A stretch of 64,000 nt of DNA from Vreelandella songnenensis (GTDB lineage Bacteria > Pseudomonadota > Gammaproteobacteria > Pseudomonadales > Halomonadaceae): the NCBI RefSeq assembly GCF_003002925.1, contig NZ_PVTK01000012.1, positions 1 through 64,000 on the forward strand, read 5' to 3'. Below the pieces are notes generated by a model. That model was not told the DNA's origin. It saw nothing but the letters and a program-made list of their open reading frames with translations, and did no database searches. The position numbers and the translations under genes were made by a program. This document shows positions 7,678-15,533 of the stretch, piece by piece. Each line of letters begins with the position of its first letter. Positions within the stretch are counted from its first letter, which is position 1.

Positions 7678-10241
7678 GCGATATGCCCTGGCGTTTGGCG
7701 GCAAGAAGCCTGAAGCGCGATTTGCGCTCGGCAGATGTTCGGGCGCTGTTTGTCGCACTGATTCTGGCCGTGGCAGCGTCTACCATGATTGCTTTCTTTC
7801 TCGACCGCCTGGAGCGGGGGCTTGAACGTCAGGCGGGGCAGATGCTGGGCGGCGACCTGGTGCTCGAGCAGCGCAGCCCATTTTCGCCAGAGCTTCGCGC
7901 AACGCTGGAAGAGGCGGGGTTTGCACTCAGTGATCAGGTGGACCTGGTGTCCATGATCAGCCTGGGCGAGCGCTTTCAGCCCGCCAGTCTGAAAGCGGTA
8001 GATGACATTTACCCTCACTACGGCGTCTCGCGGGTGGATCTGGGTAACGGGGTGGAGCAGATCGCCTCGGGCCCGCCCGCCGGGCAAGCCTGGGCCGACC
8101 CACGCCTGGCGCAGTTGATTGATATAGAGCTTGGCGACCGCGTTCAGGTTGGTCAGACCGAGCTGACCATCAGCGGTATTATCGAACGCGAAGCCGACCA
8201 GTCTGCTGGCTTTGGCAACTTCAACCCGCGCCTGATGCTCAATACCGCAGATCTTGAGGCTACCGGGCTGGTGCAGGAGGGCTCGCGGGTCGAGTTCGAG
8301 CTGCTCGCCGCCGGGCCCCCGCAAGCGCTTGACCAAGTGCAGGGACTGCTTACCGAGTTGCGCCAGGCGGGCGTTGAGGTGCGCGATGTGCGCGTGGATC
8401 GACCACAGCTGGGCAACGCACTGCAGCGTGCCGATAGCTACCTGGGGTTAGCCGGGCTTGCCGCCGTGCTGCTGGCTGGCGTGGCGGTAGCCATGTCGGC
8501 TCGCCGCTATGTCGAGCGCCATCTGGACACCGCCGCACTGCTGCGCTGCTTTGGGGCAAGTCAGCAGCAGCTGGTGGCGCTCTTTAGCCTTCAACTGATC
8601 GGGCTTGCGCTCATCGCATCACTGATTGGCGCTCTTCTGGGACTTGCCGGGCAAGCTATTCTGCTGCGCCTGCTGGTCAGTTTTCTGCCCATGACGCTAC
8701 CGCCGCCTGGCATCATGCCGCTATGGCTTGGTGTGCTGACGGCATTGGCCGTGCTGGTAGGCTTTGCCGGGCCCACGCTGCTGCGTATCAAACAGGTGAG
8801 CGCGCTTAAAGTGCTGCGCCGCGAGCTGGACCCGCTACCGCCAGCGGCTTGGTTGGTCGTCGCGGTCGCCGCCGTCGTGTTTGGCGGGCTGTTATGGCTC
8901 TATTCAGGTAGCCTGCCCTTGGCCGTTGGGCTGCTGCTGGGCGGTGCCGTAATGCTGGCCGTGCTGTGGGGCATCAGCGCGCTGCTGCTTAACGGCATCC
9001 TGAAAGGCGTCAAGAGGCTGACCGGAACCGGTGAGTGGTCCCAGGCGCTGCGCCTGGGCGGGCGTCAGCTGGCCCGCCGTCGCGAGGCGGGAGTTGGCCA
9101 GCTGCTGGCGTTTTCGGTAACGTTTTTTGCCATGGCGATGATCGTACTGGTACGGGGTGATCTTCTTTCAACCTGGCAGGCCCAGTTGCCCGATGACACG
9201 CCGAACTATTTCGCCATCAACATCCAGCCCGGTGAGCGCGATGCCTTCGAGCAGGCGGTCGCGCCAAGAGTCGATACGCAGAGTACGCTTTACCCCATGG
9301 TACGTGGCCGAATTACCGCGATTAACGGCCAAGTACCCCAGGATGCCGTGCCGGAAGACGCCCGTGGCGATGGCTCGCTACGCCGCGAACTCAACCTGAC
9401 CTGGCAAGCCGAACTGCCCGAAGGCAACCAGGTGGTGGCAGGGGAGTGGTTCGCCGAGGCGCATGAGGCCCCGGAACCTCAGGGCTGGTTAAGCGAGGTG
9501 GATGCCACACCTCAAGAAGCGCTGGTGCCGATTTCCATGGAGGAGGGGCTGGCCAACAGGCTAGGCTTGACGCTTGACGATACGCTCACCTTCTCGGTAG
9601 GAGGCGACGAGCTGACCACGCGAATTACCAGCCTGCGTAGCCTCAACTGGGATAGCTTCAAACCCAATTTCTTCGTGATCTTTCCGCCCGGCGTGCTCGA
9701 GTCGTTCGGCCACAGTTATATCACCGCGTTTCACCTGCCCGACGCAGAGCAGAGTCTGATACGCCAGCTGGTCAGTGATTTTCCAGGTGTTTCGCTGTTA
9801 AACGTGGATGCCATCCTCGGCCAGGTGCGCGACGTGCTGGCTCAGGTTACCCGAGCGATCGAGCTTGTGCTGTTACTGGTGCTGCTCGCTGGTGTCAGCG
9901 TGCTTTATGCCGCCCTCACCGCCAGCCAGCCGGTACGCGCGCATGAAAGCGGGCTACTGCGCGTATTTGGCGCCGGCACTCGAATGATTTCAAGAGTGCA
10001 GGGGGCTGAGTATGCGCTGTTGGGATTTGCCAGCGGCTTGATGGGTGCCGTATTGGCTGAAATAGCCACCGCGGCGCTATATATCTACTGGCTGGAATTG
10101 ACCCCGCGTCTACATCTGATGCTTTGGATCGCACTGCCCTTGGGTGGGGCGCTTCTGATAGGCATCATCGGCCACGCGCTTTCGCGCAGCCTGCGCCGCC
10201 AGGCACCCGCGGCAAGCCTTGGGCTTCTCGGCGAGACGTAA
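7674..10241 (+). CDS. ybbP: YbbP-like FtsX-family ABC transporter permease
   Basis: An 855-residue inner-membrane permease with an N-terminal membrane anchor (about 25-45), a periplasmic domain, a first FtsX-type block of membrane helices (about 255-365), further helices at about 390-440 and 480-500, a second large periplasmic domain and a final FtsX block (about 720-845). It is the partner of YbbA, whose stop codon overlaps its start. The layout (two FtsX units) agrees with the E. coli YbbP family (about 800 residues). The substrate is not known. Confidence 0.9.
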   Translation: MSDMPWRLAARSLKRDLRSADVRALFVALILAVAASTMIAFFLDRLERGLERQAGQMLGGDLVLEQRSPFSPELRATLEEAGFALSDQVDLVSMISLGERFQPASLKAVDDIYPHYGVSRVDLGNGVEQIASGPPAGQAWADPRLAQLIDIELGDRVQVGQTELTISGIIEREADQSAGFGNFNPRLMLNTADLEATGLVQEGSRVEFELLAAGPPQALDQVQGLLTELRQAGVEVRDVRVDRPQLGNALQRADSYLGLAGLAAVLLAGVAVAMSARRYVERHLDTAALLRCFGASQQQLVALFSLQLIGLALIASLIGALLGLAGQAILLRLLVSFLPMTLPPPGIMPLWLGVLTALAVLVGFAGPTLLRIKQVSALKVLRRELDPLPPAAWLVVAVAAVVFGGLLWLYSGSLPLAVGLLLGGAVMLAVLWGISALLLNGILKGVKRLTGTGEWSQALRLGGRQLARRREAGVGQLLAFSVTFFAMAMIVLVRGDLLSTWQAQLPDDTPNYFAINIQPGERDAFEQAVAPRVDTQSTLYPMVRGRITAINGQVPQDAVPEDARGDGSLRRELNLTWQAELPEGNQVVAGEWFAEAHEAPEPQGWLSEVDATPQEALVPISMEEGLANRLGLTLDDTLTFSVGGDELTTRITSLRSLNWDSFKPNFFVIFPPGVLESFGHSYITAFHLPDAEQSLIRQLVSDFPGVSLLNVDAILGQVRDVLAQVTRAIELVLLLVLLAGVSVLYAALTASQPVRAHESGLLRVFGAGTRMISRVQGAEYALLGFASGLMGAVLAEIATAALYIYWLELTPRLHLMLWIALPLGGALLIGIIGHALSRSLRRQAPAASLGLLGET

Positions 10242-10334
10242 GATAAGTGCTGGGCGGAAGCGCTACTTCAGCTCAGCACTCTTGCGCGTCAACGCATCAT
10301 GAACGGTGTTCATGCTCTGCCTGACGCGGATGCG

Positions 10335-10363
10335 ATGAAAGTCGTTTCAGGCTGCGTTATGAT
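10335..10363 (+). promoter_or_regulatory. Candidate sigma70 promoter of glyA
   Basis: The -35 like ATGAAA (10335-10340, 4/6) is separated by 17 bases from TATGAT (10358-10363, 5/6), about 50 bases before the glyA start. It is seen by eye only; expression here is expected because the upstream gene cluster ends at 10241. Confidence 0.45.
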
Positions 10364-10414
10364 AGCGGCCTTATTTCTTCCATGAACGATCCTTATCTAC
10401 GAGGTTCCTCGCCA

Positions 10415-11680
10415 ATGTTCAGCCGCGATATGACAATTGCCGGGTTTGATGATGCGCTGTTTGACGCCATGCAGAAAGAAGTGGGCCGTCAAGAAGCGCA
10501 CATCGAGCTGATTGCTTCCGAAAACTACGCAAGCCCCCGCGTCATGGAAGCTCAGGGCAGCCAGCTGACCAATAAATACGCCGAAGGCTACCCGGGCAAG
10601 CGCTACTACGGCGGCTGCGAGTTTGTCGATATTGCCGAAAACCTCGCGATCGATTACGCCAAGGAGCTGTTTGGCGCCACTTACGTCAACGTTCAGCCGC
10701 ACTCCGGCTCTCAGGCCAACAGCGCCGTCTTTCTGGCACTGGTCAAGCCCGGCGATACCATTCTGGGCATGAGCCTGGACGCGGGCGGCCACCTGACTCA
10801 CGGTGCCAAGCCCAACTTCTCAGGCAAGCAGTACAATGCGGTGCAGTACGGTCTGAATGAGCAAGGCCTGATCGATTACGACCAGGTGGCCGAGCTTGCC
10901 CGTGAGCACAAGCCGAAGATGATCATTGCCGGTTTCTCGGCCTACTCCCAGGTGATTGACTGGGCCAAGTTCCGCGAGATTGCCGATGAAGTTGGCGCTT
11001 ATCTGCTGGTGGACATGGCGCACGTGGCAGGCCTCGTTGCCGCAGGCGTTTACCCAAGCCCGCTGCCCCACGCTCATGTCGTCACCTCGACGACCCACAA
11101 GACCCTGCGTGGCCCGCGTAGCGGCGTGATCCTGTCGGCTGAAAACGATGCGGATATCGAGAAGAAGCTTCAGTCCGCCGTCTTCCCCGGCGGCCAGGGT
11201 GGCCCGCTGATGCACGTGATTGCCGCCAAGGCGATCTGCTTCAAGGAAGCCATGTCGCCGGAGTTCAAGGCTTACCAGCAGCAGGTGGTCAAGAACGCCA
11301 AGGTCATGGCGGGTGTCTTCATGGACCGCGGTTTCGATATCGTTTCAGGCGGTACCGAAGATCACCTCTTCTTGCTGTCGCTGATCAAGCAGGGCGTGAC
11401 CGGCAAGGACGCGGACGCAGCGCTTGGCCGTGCCCATATCACCGTCAACAAGAATGCCGTGCCCAACGACCCGCAAAGCCCGTTCGTGACCTCTGGCCTG
11501 CGCATTGGTACACCGGCGGTGACGACGCGCGGCTTCGGTGAAGACGAGTGCCGCCAGCTTGCCGGCTGGATCTGCGATATTCTGGATGTACTTGCCAAAG
11601 GCGAAGACACCAGCGCGATTGAAGCGCAGGTGCTGGAGAAAGTGGCGGATGTTTGTGGCCGTTTCCCGGTTTATAAGTAA
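10415..11680 (+). CDS. glyA: Serine hydroxymethyltransferase
   Basis: A cytosolic PLP enzyme that interconverts serine and glycine with tetrahydrofolate, the main source of one-carbon units. The protein from this start has 421 residues (E. coli 417). The PLP lysine is Lys229 in [12 protein letters not shown], and the motifs ELIASENY and PHSGSQAN are intact. An in-frame ATG exists at 10382, but [10 protein letters not shown] at 10415 matches the usual N-terminus in relatives and has a gagg ribosome site 9-10 bases upstream. It is monocistronic, followed by a strong terminator. Confidence 0.97.
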   Translation: MFSRDMTIAGFDDALFDAMQKEVGRQEAHIELIASENYASPRVMEAQGSQLTNKYAEGYPGKRYYGGCEFVDIAENLAIDYAKELFGATYVNVQPHSGSQANSAVFLALVKPGDTILGMSLDAGGHLTHGAKPNFSGKQYNAVQYGLNEQGLIDYDQVAELAREHKPKMIIAGFSAYSQVIDWAKFREIADEVGAYLLVDMAHVAGLVAAGVYPSPLPHAHVVTSTTHKTLRGPRSGVILSAENDADIEKKLQSAVFPGGQGGPLMHVIAAKAICFKEAMSPEFKAYQQQVVKNAKVMAGVFMDRGFDIVSGGTEDHLFLLSLIKQGVTGKDADAALGRAHITVNKNAVPNDPQSPFVTSGLRIGTPAVTTRGFGEDECRQLAGWICDILDVLAKGEDTSAIEAQVLEKVADVCGRFPVYK

Positions 11681-11737
11681 GTAAAATTCGCTATACTGGT
11701 TAAAACAGTTCTCCAGGCTATGGATAGCCGCAAAGCG

Positions 11738-11772
11738 CGGGAGGCCCTTATGGGTCTCCCGTGTTTTGTTTT
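11738..11772 (+). terminator. Rho-independent terminator of glyA
   Basis: A 10-bp stem with one G-T pair (cgggaggccc / gggtctcccg) and loop ttat, followed by tgttttgtttt. Confidence 0.9.
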
Positions 11773-11811
11773 AAAGGTTATATCTCTTTGGAAAAGTAGT
11801 TAAATGCGTAG

Positions 11812-12621
11812 TTAATTATTTTTAGCGATGTGGTCTGGCGCGATGACCGCAACCTTCTCCTGCTCCTTGGTCCATTTGCCTGCTGGCTTGTCGATGTACT
11901 GAAAATGCTCGTTGGTGAAACTACCCTGGTTGCAGGCATGCCGATAAGAAACACCGGGTACGCTTTCTATGTCGAGTACCTGATTGAAAACCCCAGGGCC
12001 TGTGATATCGAACACGTTGGTTAACTCATTGGCTTCGATATTGGCGCAGACCTGCTGAATCAACGCGGCAAGATTGGGGTTGTGCGGCTTGCTGGCAATG
12101 AAGTAGTTACTGAACTGCTTCAGGCGGGTGATGACGTATAGCTCTTCACGGCGCTTGCCCAGGATACTGGCAAGCGGCCAGATCGCGTGCGCATCAATAT
12201 CAAGATACACGCCGCCTTTTTGATGCAGCACGATTAGACGCCAAAGATCTGCTTGGGCAGCGCCAATCTGCAAACGGTCGTAACAGGCGAGTACTTCATC
12301 TTCACAGTTTTCAGCAATAAACTGGCGCCTCGCCTGAGTCACCATGAAGCGGTACTCAAAGCGGGGCGCCATCAGCCGGTTGAACAGGTAGTTGAGATAG
12401 ACGGGAAGCGTTACCTGATCGGTAAAGTTGGTCTGCCATAGTGTGCGTGGGATAGCCGCTTTCCCCTTGGGGGAAAGCCAGGGTGAGGCACGTTCTGGCA
12501 GAGTAAACCGTTTATTAGGTAGAACGAAGTGAAAAACATAGCTCAAAAGCTTGGTGACATTGGCAGCCAGCTTGATCAGCCGGCTGACTACTACAATTAT
12601 CACATTCTTAAAACCGTGCAT
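11812..12621 (-). CDS. DXD-containing glycosyltransferase (GT32/capsule-type sugar transferase)
   Basis: A 269-residue protein with a hydrophobic N-terminal segment. Its core has the sugar-transferase pattern IPRTLWQTN (first strand), an AQADLWRLIVLHQKGG helix and the metal/nucleotide-binding DXD motif in YLDIDAHAIWP. This fits the Gly_transf_sug (Och1/GT32-like) family; donor and acceptor cannot be read. The start at 12621 is chosen for its aggaagag ribosome site; an upstream ATG at 12639 lacks one. It lies 57 bases (39 from the upstream ATG) after the FlgO-like gene on the same strand, probably in one operon behind the sigma28-type promoter at 14107-14133. Glycosylation of a flagellar or surface component is therefore a reasonable but unproven role. 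Confidence 0.75.
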   Translation of the reverse strand: MHGFKNVIIVVVSRLIKLAANVTKLLSYVFHFVLPNKRFTLPERASPWLSPKGKAAIPRTLWQTNFTDQVTLPVYLNYLFNRLMAPRFEYRFMVTQARRQFIAENCEDEVLACYDRLQIGAAQADLWRLIVLHQKGGVYLDIDAHAIWPLASILGKRREELYVITRLKQFSNYFIASKPHNPNLAALIQQVCANIEANELTNVFDITGPGVFNQVLDIESVPGVSYRHACNQGSFTNEHFQYIDKPAGKWTKEQEKVAVIAPDHIAKNN

Positions 12622-12678
12622 TAACACTCTTCCTGGCATGCCCTGAGAACAGTATGGGTGGCAGTAAAAGAGGGTAGT

Positions 12679-13293
12679 TTACCAGCCTCCTTGCCCTTCC
12701 AGTAGGCTGCGCATGTTATTGTCCAGTTTTACGCGAAAGTCTGCACTTCCCAGTACCATGGCATCACCGGAGCGCACCACCCGGGTGCTCACGTAAAGAT
12801 AGTCCTGGCCTTGCGCGTAGGTGCCCATAAGGATGGAGCGTGCATTATGCTGGGAGCTCAAGCGCTGCACCTGCCGGGAAAGAATCAGCTCACCCACGCT
12901 CTCTTCAATAAACATGCTGTCGCGCATTTTGACTTCGCGCACCTGCATGCCCTGCTGAGCAAGGGCCGAGGCCATGATCTCCGAGCTGATTCGCCCAAAG
13001 GTCGAGGATTGGCTCAGATTGTCGATACTGACAAAAGTGGCGGCAATCATGGGACTGTAGCGCGTCAAATCCGGGTTGCTGGCGATCATTTGCTGCGCTG
13101 CCTGGTGAGCCAGCTCGGAAAGATCGGGTGCGGGCGGTGGCTTCTGCTGGCTATTTGAATTGCCAAGCGTGCTGCAGCCGGTAATGCCAGCCAGTAGAAG
13201 ACAGAGCATGAGCAGTCGGCAAACGTTTAAACGCAAGCCTGAAAGATGCAATGAAAACGAGCGCATGGAGAAAGCAAACAGAGTAAAAGGCAT
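12679..13293 (-). CDS. FlgO-family outer membrane lipoprotein
   Basis: A 204-residue lipoprotein. The signal peptide ends in a lipobox (ITGC, acylated Cys40), followed by a Gln/Pro-rich linker and a FlgO-type domain (about 55-200) with conserved YSPMIAATFVSIDN and QVQRLSSQHNARSILMGTY segments. FlgO proteins in Vibrio are outer-membrane proteins needed for flagellar stability and motility. The frame is open much further upstream, but that part overlaps the preceding gene; 13293 lies just 4 bases past that gene's stop, and 13266 is an alternative start. No strong ribosome site is visible, suggesting translational coupling. The family call is good; involvement in flagella is supported by the sigma28-type promoter upstream. 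Confidence 0.8.
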   Translation of the reverse strand: MPFTLFAFSMRSFSLHLSGLRLNVCRLLMLCLLLAGITGCSTLGNSNSQQKPPPAPDLSELAHQAAQQMIASNPDLTRYSPMIAATFVSIDNLSQSSTFGRISSEIMASALAQQGMQVREVKMRDSMFIEESVGELILSRQVQRLSSQHNARSILMGTYAQGQDYLYVSTRVVRSGDAMVLGSADFRVKLDNNMRSLLEGQGGW

Positions 13294-13297
13294 GGCG

Positions 13298-14035
13298 TTA
13301 CCAGGTATCAGTAATGGAGACGGTAGGCGTGACCGGTGCGCGAGGCACGCGGTGGGGCGCATACTGGCGGCGATCGCCTGCGTTAATGTAGTAGATATTG
13401 GATGACGAGTAGAGAATACGCTCCCCATCAATGATCTGGGTGGTAATGATCACTTCCTCATTACCCGTATGAGTCCAGCTGCCGCTGACGATATCGGCGC
13501 CGATAGCGGCCGGAATCAGGCCGAGTGACGGCTCCGCCCAACGATTGATGGGAATGGTGGCCACCGCAATGCCTGTCGCCAACGCGGTAAAAGCACCGGT
13601 GGGCGGACGAACAAAACCTCGGTCGCGATGTTCGACCACATCGACACTGATATGTATATTGGCAGCGTTGGGGGTAGGCACCGTGGTGAGGTTGGCGCCA
13701 CGCGACACCAGTTCACTGGTCAGAAGCGTGCGAAAACCGCGCTCGAACTCGCCGCCGCTATAGAAGTGCAGCGCCTGATTATCCGATTCGGTGATGTGCA
13801 AATCGCGAAAACGTACGCGTTCGCGCTGCAGGATACTGCTGGCTTCATGGCGTGCGAGCACTTCCCAGTGGTGCGCGGCCTGCATACGCTGCTGTTCGGA
13901 GTAGGGGTAGGTAGTCGCAATGGGCGCTTGCGAAGTATTGGCATAAAAACAGCCGCTGAGCATTGCACCGACCAGCCCGATGCCTGCAAGGCGCAAGAGT
14001 GAATGAGTAGCAAAAGAGTTAAAGCAGATGCGCAC
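13298..14035 (-). CDS. Putative outer membrane lipoprotein, first gene of the FlgO-like operon
   Basis: A 245-residue lipoprotein with signal peptide and lipobox (MLSGC, Cys29). I do not recognise a named domain. The body has an N-terminal helix region (SEQQRMQAAHHWEVLARHEAS), then a beta-rich part and a C-terminal segment ending YAPHRVPRAPVTPT. The pattern (TLLTSELVSRGANL, WTHTGNEEVIITTQIIDG) resembles secreted proteins that pair with FlgO-like partners. It is transcribed first in the operon with the FlgO-like and glycosyltransferase genes, 4 bases separating it from the former. A sigma28-type promoter sits about 70 bases upstream of its start. Confidence 0.75.
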   Translation of the reverse strand: MRICFNSFATHSLLRLAGIGLVGAMLSGCFYANTSQAPIATTYPYSEQQRMQAAHHWEVLARHEASSILQRERVRFRDLHITESDNQALHFYSGGEFERGFRTLLTSELVSRGANLTTVPTPNAANIHISVDVVEHRDRGFVRPPTGAFTALATGIAVATIPINRWAEPSLGLIPAAIGADIVSGSWTHTGNEEVIITTQIIDGERILYSSSNIYYINAGDRRQYAPHRVPRAPVTPTVSITDTW

Positions 14036-14106
14036 CGGCGGTTCCTTATCGCTTGGAAGGGTCTTTGTTAGACTAGTTTGTCATGCACGGGTAGGTCTTG
14101 CTTACT

Positions 14107-14133
14107 AAATCGGCCACGAGGTTGAAAACTTGA
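14107..14133 (-). promoter_or_regulatory. Sigma28 (FliA)-type promoter for the FlgO-like operon
   Basis: On the minus strand, TCAAGTTT (14133-14126) is followed by exactly 11 bases and GCCGATTT (14114-14107). The E. coli FliA consensus is TAAAGTTT-N11-GCCGATAA, so 7/8 and 6/8 positions match with the correct spacing. It reads toward the gene starting at 14035. Confidence 0.7.
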
Positions 14134-14149
14134 ATGAGCGATAATACGA

Positions 14150-15157
14150 ATGCTTGAAGATCATCGCGGCGGCCCACGCCACGATTCGCTGCTGTCAGCC
14201 TATCCCGAAGACGACAGCAATAGCGGCTGGATGATCAGCTATATCGATATCATGACGATACTGGTGGCGCTGTTCGTGATCATTATCGCAGCGGCTGGTG
14301 CTACCCAGCCAGAAATATTCAAGCCTGCGCCAGAAGAAGAGGTGGTCGAGGAGGCGGCACCCGACTTTAACGTGCCTTTGCCTGAAGCCATGGTGAACAC
14401 TCTTGAGCAGCGCGAGCTGCCTGCCTGGCGGCGCGGGCTAGAGCCCTTTGCTATCAGTGCAGCGTTAGGCGTCGCCGGGTTGCCCAGCTCGCGCTTGGTG
14501 GCGAGTGCGCCGCCCCCATTGCTTGCGCTGGCCACTCTGGACCTACCGGCAACGGATGAACCCATGCTGCCGCCCATGGCGCTGCCCACGCTGTTGATGC
14601 CTGTTGACAGCGATACGTTAGGCACACCGCTTGCCGACTACATGGTACTGCTTACCGACCGTGCACCGGTCAATGTTCAAGAGATATCCGAAGAAGCGAT
14701 TAGCAGTGCCCAGGCCTTGCAGGTGGCGTTGGCCGAGCGAATTGAAACCTCCCCCTACCTGCCGGATCTGGAAGGTGTAGAGGTGTCGCGAGTTGCCGAA
14801 GGCATCAGTCTTCGAGTACAGGATCAGTTGCTGTTTCCTTCAGCGACCGCCGATCTGACCATTGACGGGAGCTCCTTGGTCGGCAGCCTTCTAGAAACCA
14901 TACAGCGTTACGACGGTGAGGTTTGGGTCGAAGGGCACTCGGACAGCCAGACAATCAGTACCGATGAGTTTTCGTCTAACTGGGCGCTGTCGAGCGCGCG
15001 AGCCATTGCCATTGTAGAAGCGCTTGAGGCCGCAGGCGTGGACCCGGAACGACTACGTGCAGTAGGTCTGGCGGCCACCCAACCTCTTGAAGATAACGCC
15101 ACCCCCGAAGGGCGCGCGCGTAACCGGCGCGTAGAAGTCGTTATTCACGTTGAGTAA
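14150..15157 (+). CDS. MotB-like membrane protein with C-terminal OmpA peptidoglycan-binding domain
   Basis: A 335-residue protein with one N-terminal membrane helix (WMISYIDIMTILVALF..., about 27-50). Asp33 stands where MotB/PomB carry the ion-conducting aspartate. A long Pro/Glu/Ala-rich linker without clear homology (about 55-210) leads to an OmpA/MotB domain (about 225-335) with the VEGHSDSQ and ARNRRVEV peptidoglycan-binding motifs. No MotA/PomA partner is adjacent. The gene is divergent from the flagellar-type operon. It could be an unusual stator B subunit or a MotB-derived structural anchor. A 7-codon open frame (14134-14157) overlaps the start. Confidence 0.8.
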   Translation: MLEDHRGGPRHDSLLSAYPEDDSNSGWMISYIDIMTILVALFVIIIAAAGATQPEIFKPAPEEEVVEEAAPDFNVPLPEAMVNTLEQRELPAWRRGLEPFAISAALGVAGLPSSRLVASAPPPLLALATLDLPATDEPMLPPMALPTLLMPVDSDTLGTPLADYMVLLTDRAPVNVQEISEEAISSAQALQVALAERIETSPYLPDLEGVEVSRVAEGISLRVQDQLLFPSATADLTIDGSSLVGSLLETIQRYDGEVWVEGHSDSQTISTDEFSSNWALSSARAIAIVEALEAAGVDPERLRAVGLAATQPLEDNATPEGRARNRRVEVVIHVE

Positions 15158-15159
15158 GC

Positions 15160-15186
15160 AAAAAAAGCCCGCCGGGGGGCGGGCTC
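15160..15186 (-). terminator. Intrinsic terminator reading on the minus strand
   Basis: The stem agcccgcc / ggcgggct (15167-15174 with 15178-15185) has a run of seven A on its left (15160-15166), i.e. U7 on the minus-strand RNA. There is no T-run on the right side, so it does not serve the plus-strand MotB-like gene well. Confidence 0.85.
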
Positions 15187-15250
15187 AAACTTGGCTCACT
15201 GCAGCTCGCTGACATCAGGTGAGGGGGTATACAAAGGTGCCAGCGAGTAC
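15160..15250 (-). ncRNA. Candidate intergenic small RNA with C-rich hairpin loop
   Basis: A roughly 91-nt transcript is predicted on the minus strand. A good sigma70 promoter (15257-15284) precedes it and an intrinsic terminator with seven U ends it. The 5' part folds into a 10-bp stem (15238-15247 with 15205-15214, one G-U pair) closing a 23-nt loop that contains ACCCCCUC, complementary to Shine-Dalgarno-type sequences. A single-stranded linker leads to the terminator hairpin. It has no open frame with a ribosome site. I do not recognise it as a known RNA family. It ends 3 bases past the stop of the MotB-like gene, tail to tail. Confidence 0.6.
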
Positions 15251-15256
15251 AATTTG

Positions 15257-15284
15257 AGTATAGCTATTGATCATTTTTTGCCAA
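15257..15284 (-). promoter_or_regulatory. Sigma70 promoter of the small RNA candidate
   Basis: On the minus strand, TTGGCA (15284-15279, 5/6) and TATACT (15262-15257, 5/6) are separated by 16 bases. It faces into the gene-free region and the terminator at 15160-15186. The expected start of transcription is near 15250. Confidence 0.65.
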
Positions 15285-15533
15285 GTAAAATACGTTCTGC
15301 TGCGCTTTTTTTATACATCTGGCTTCTTACTTTCCTGAACCTATACCGCGATGCACTTAAATAATGCCTTTATCGCCGTCTACCCCTTTCTTCATTTCGT
15401 TCTATCGGTATCTTCCTTTACTTAAGTTGCTAATAGTTAAAAATTTTCTATTCTTGGCATGTAAGCTGCTTCTTGTCTTTAGCTGACAGCACCTTTGCTC
15501 TAGGCTTTTATAGCGTTACACAGAGGTAGTGCC
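15285..15533 (+). other. AT-rich gene-free leader of the glucosylglycerate genes
   Basis: These 249 bases are markedly AT-richer than the surroundings and hold no plausible gene. They must contain the promoter of the downstream pair; CTGACA at about 15482 followed 18 bases later by a poor TTTATA is the best I can see and is not convincing. A stress sigma factor or an osmotic regulator may be needed. Confidence 0.5.

Noticed and set aside
10242..10290. Terminator after ybbP
   Set aside because: agtgctg and cagcact can pair but enclose a long poorly structured loop and are not followed by a T-run.
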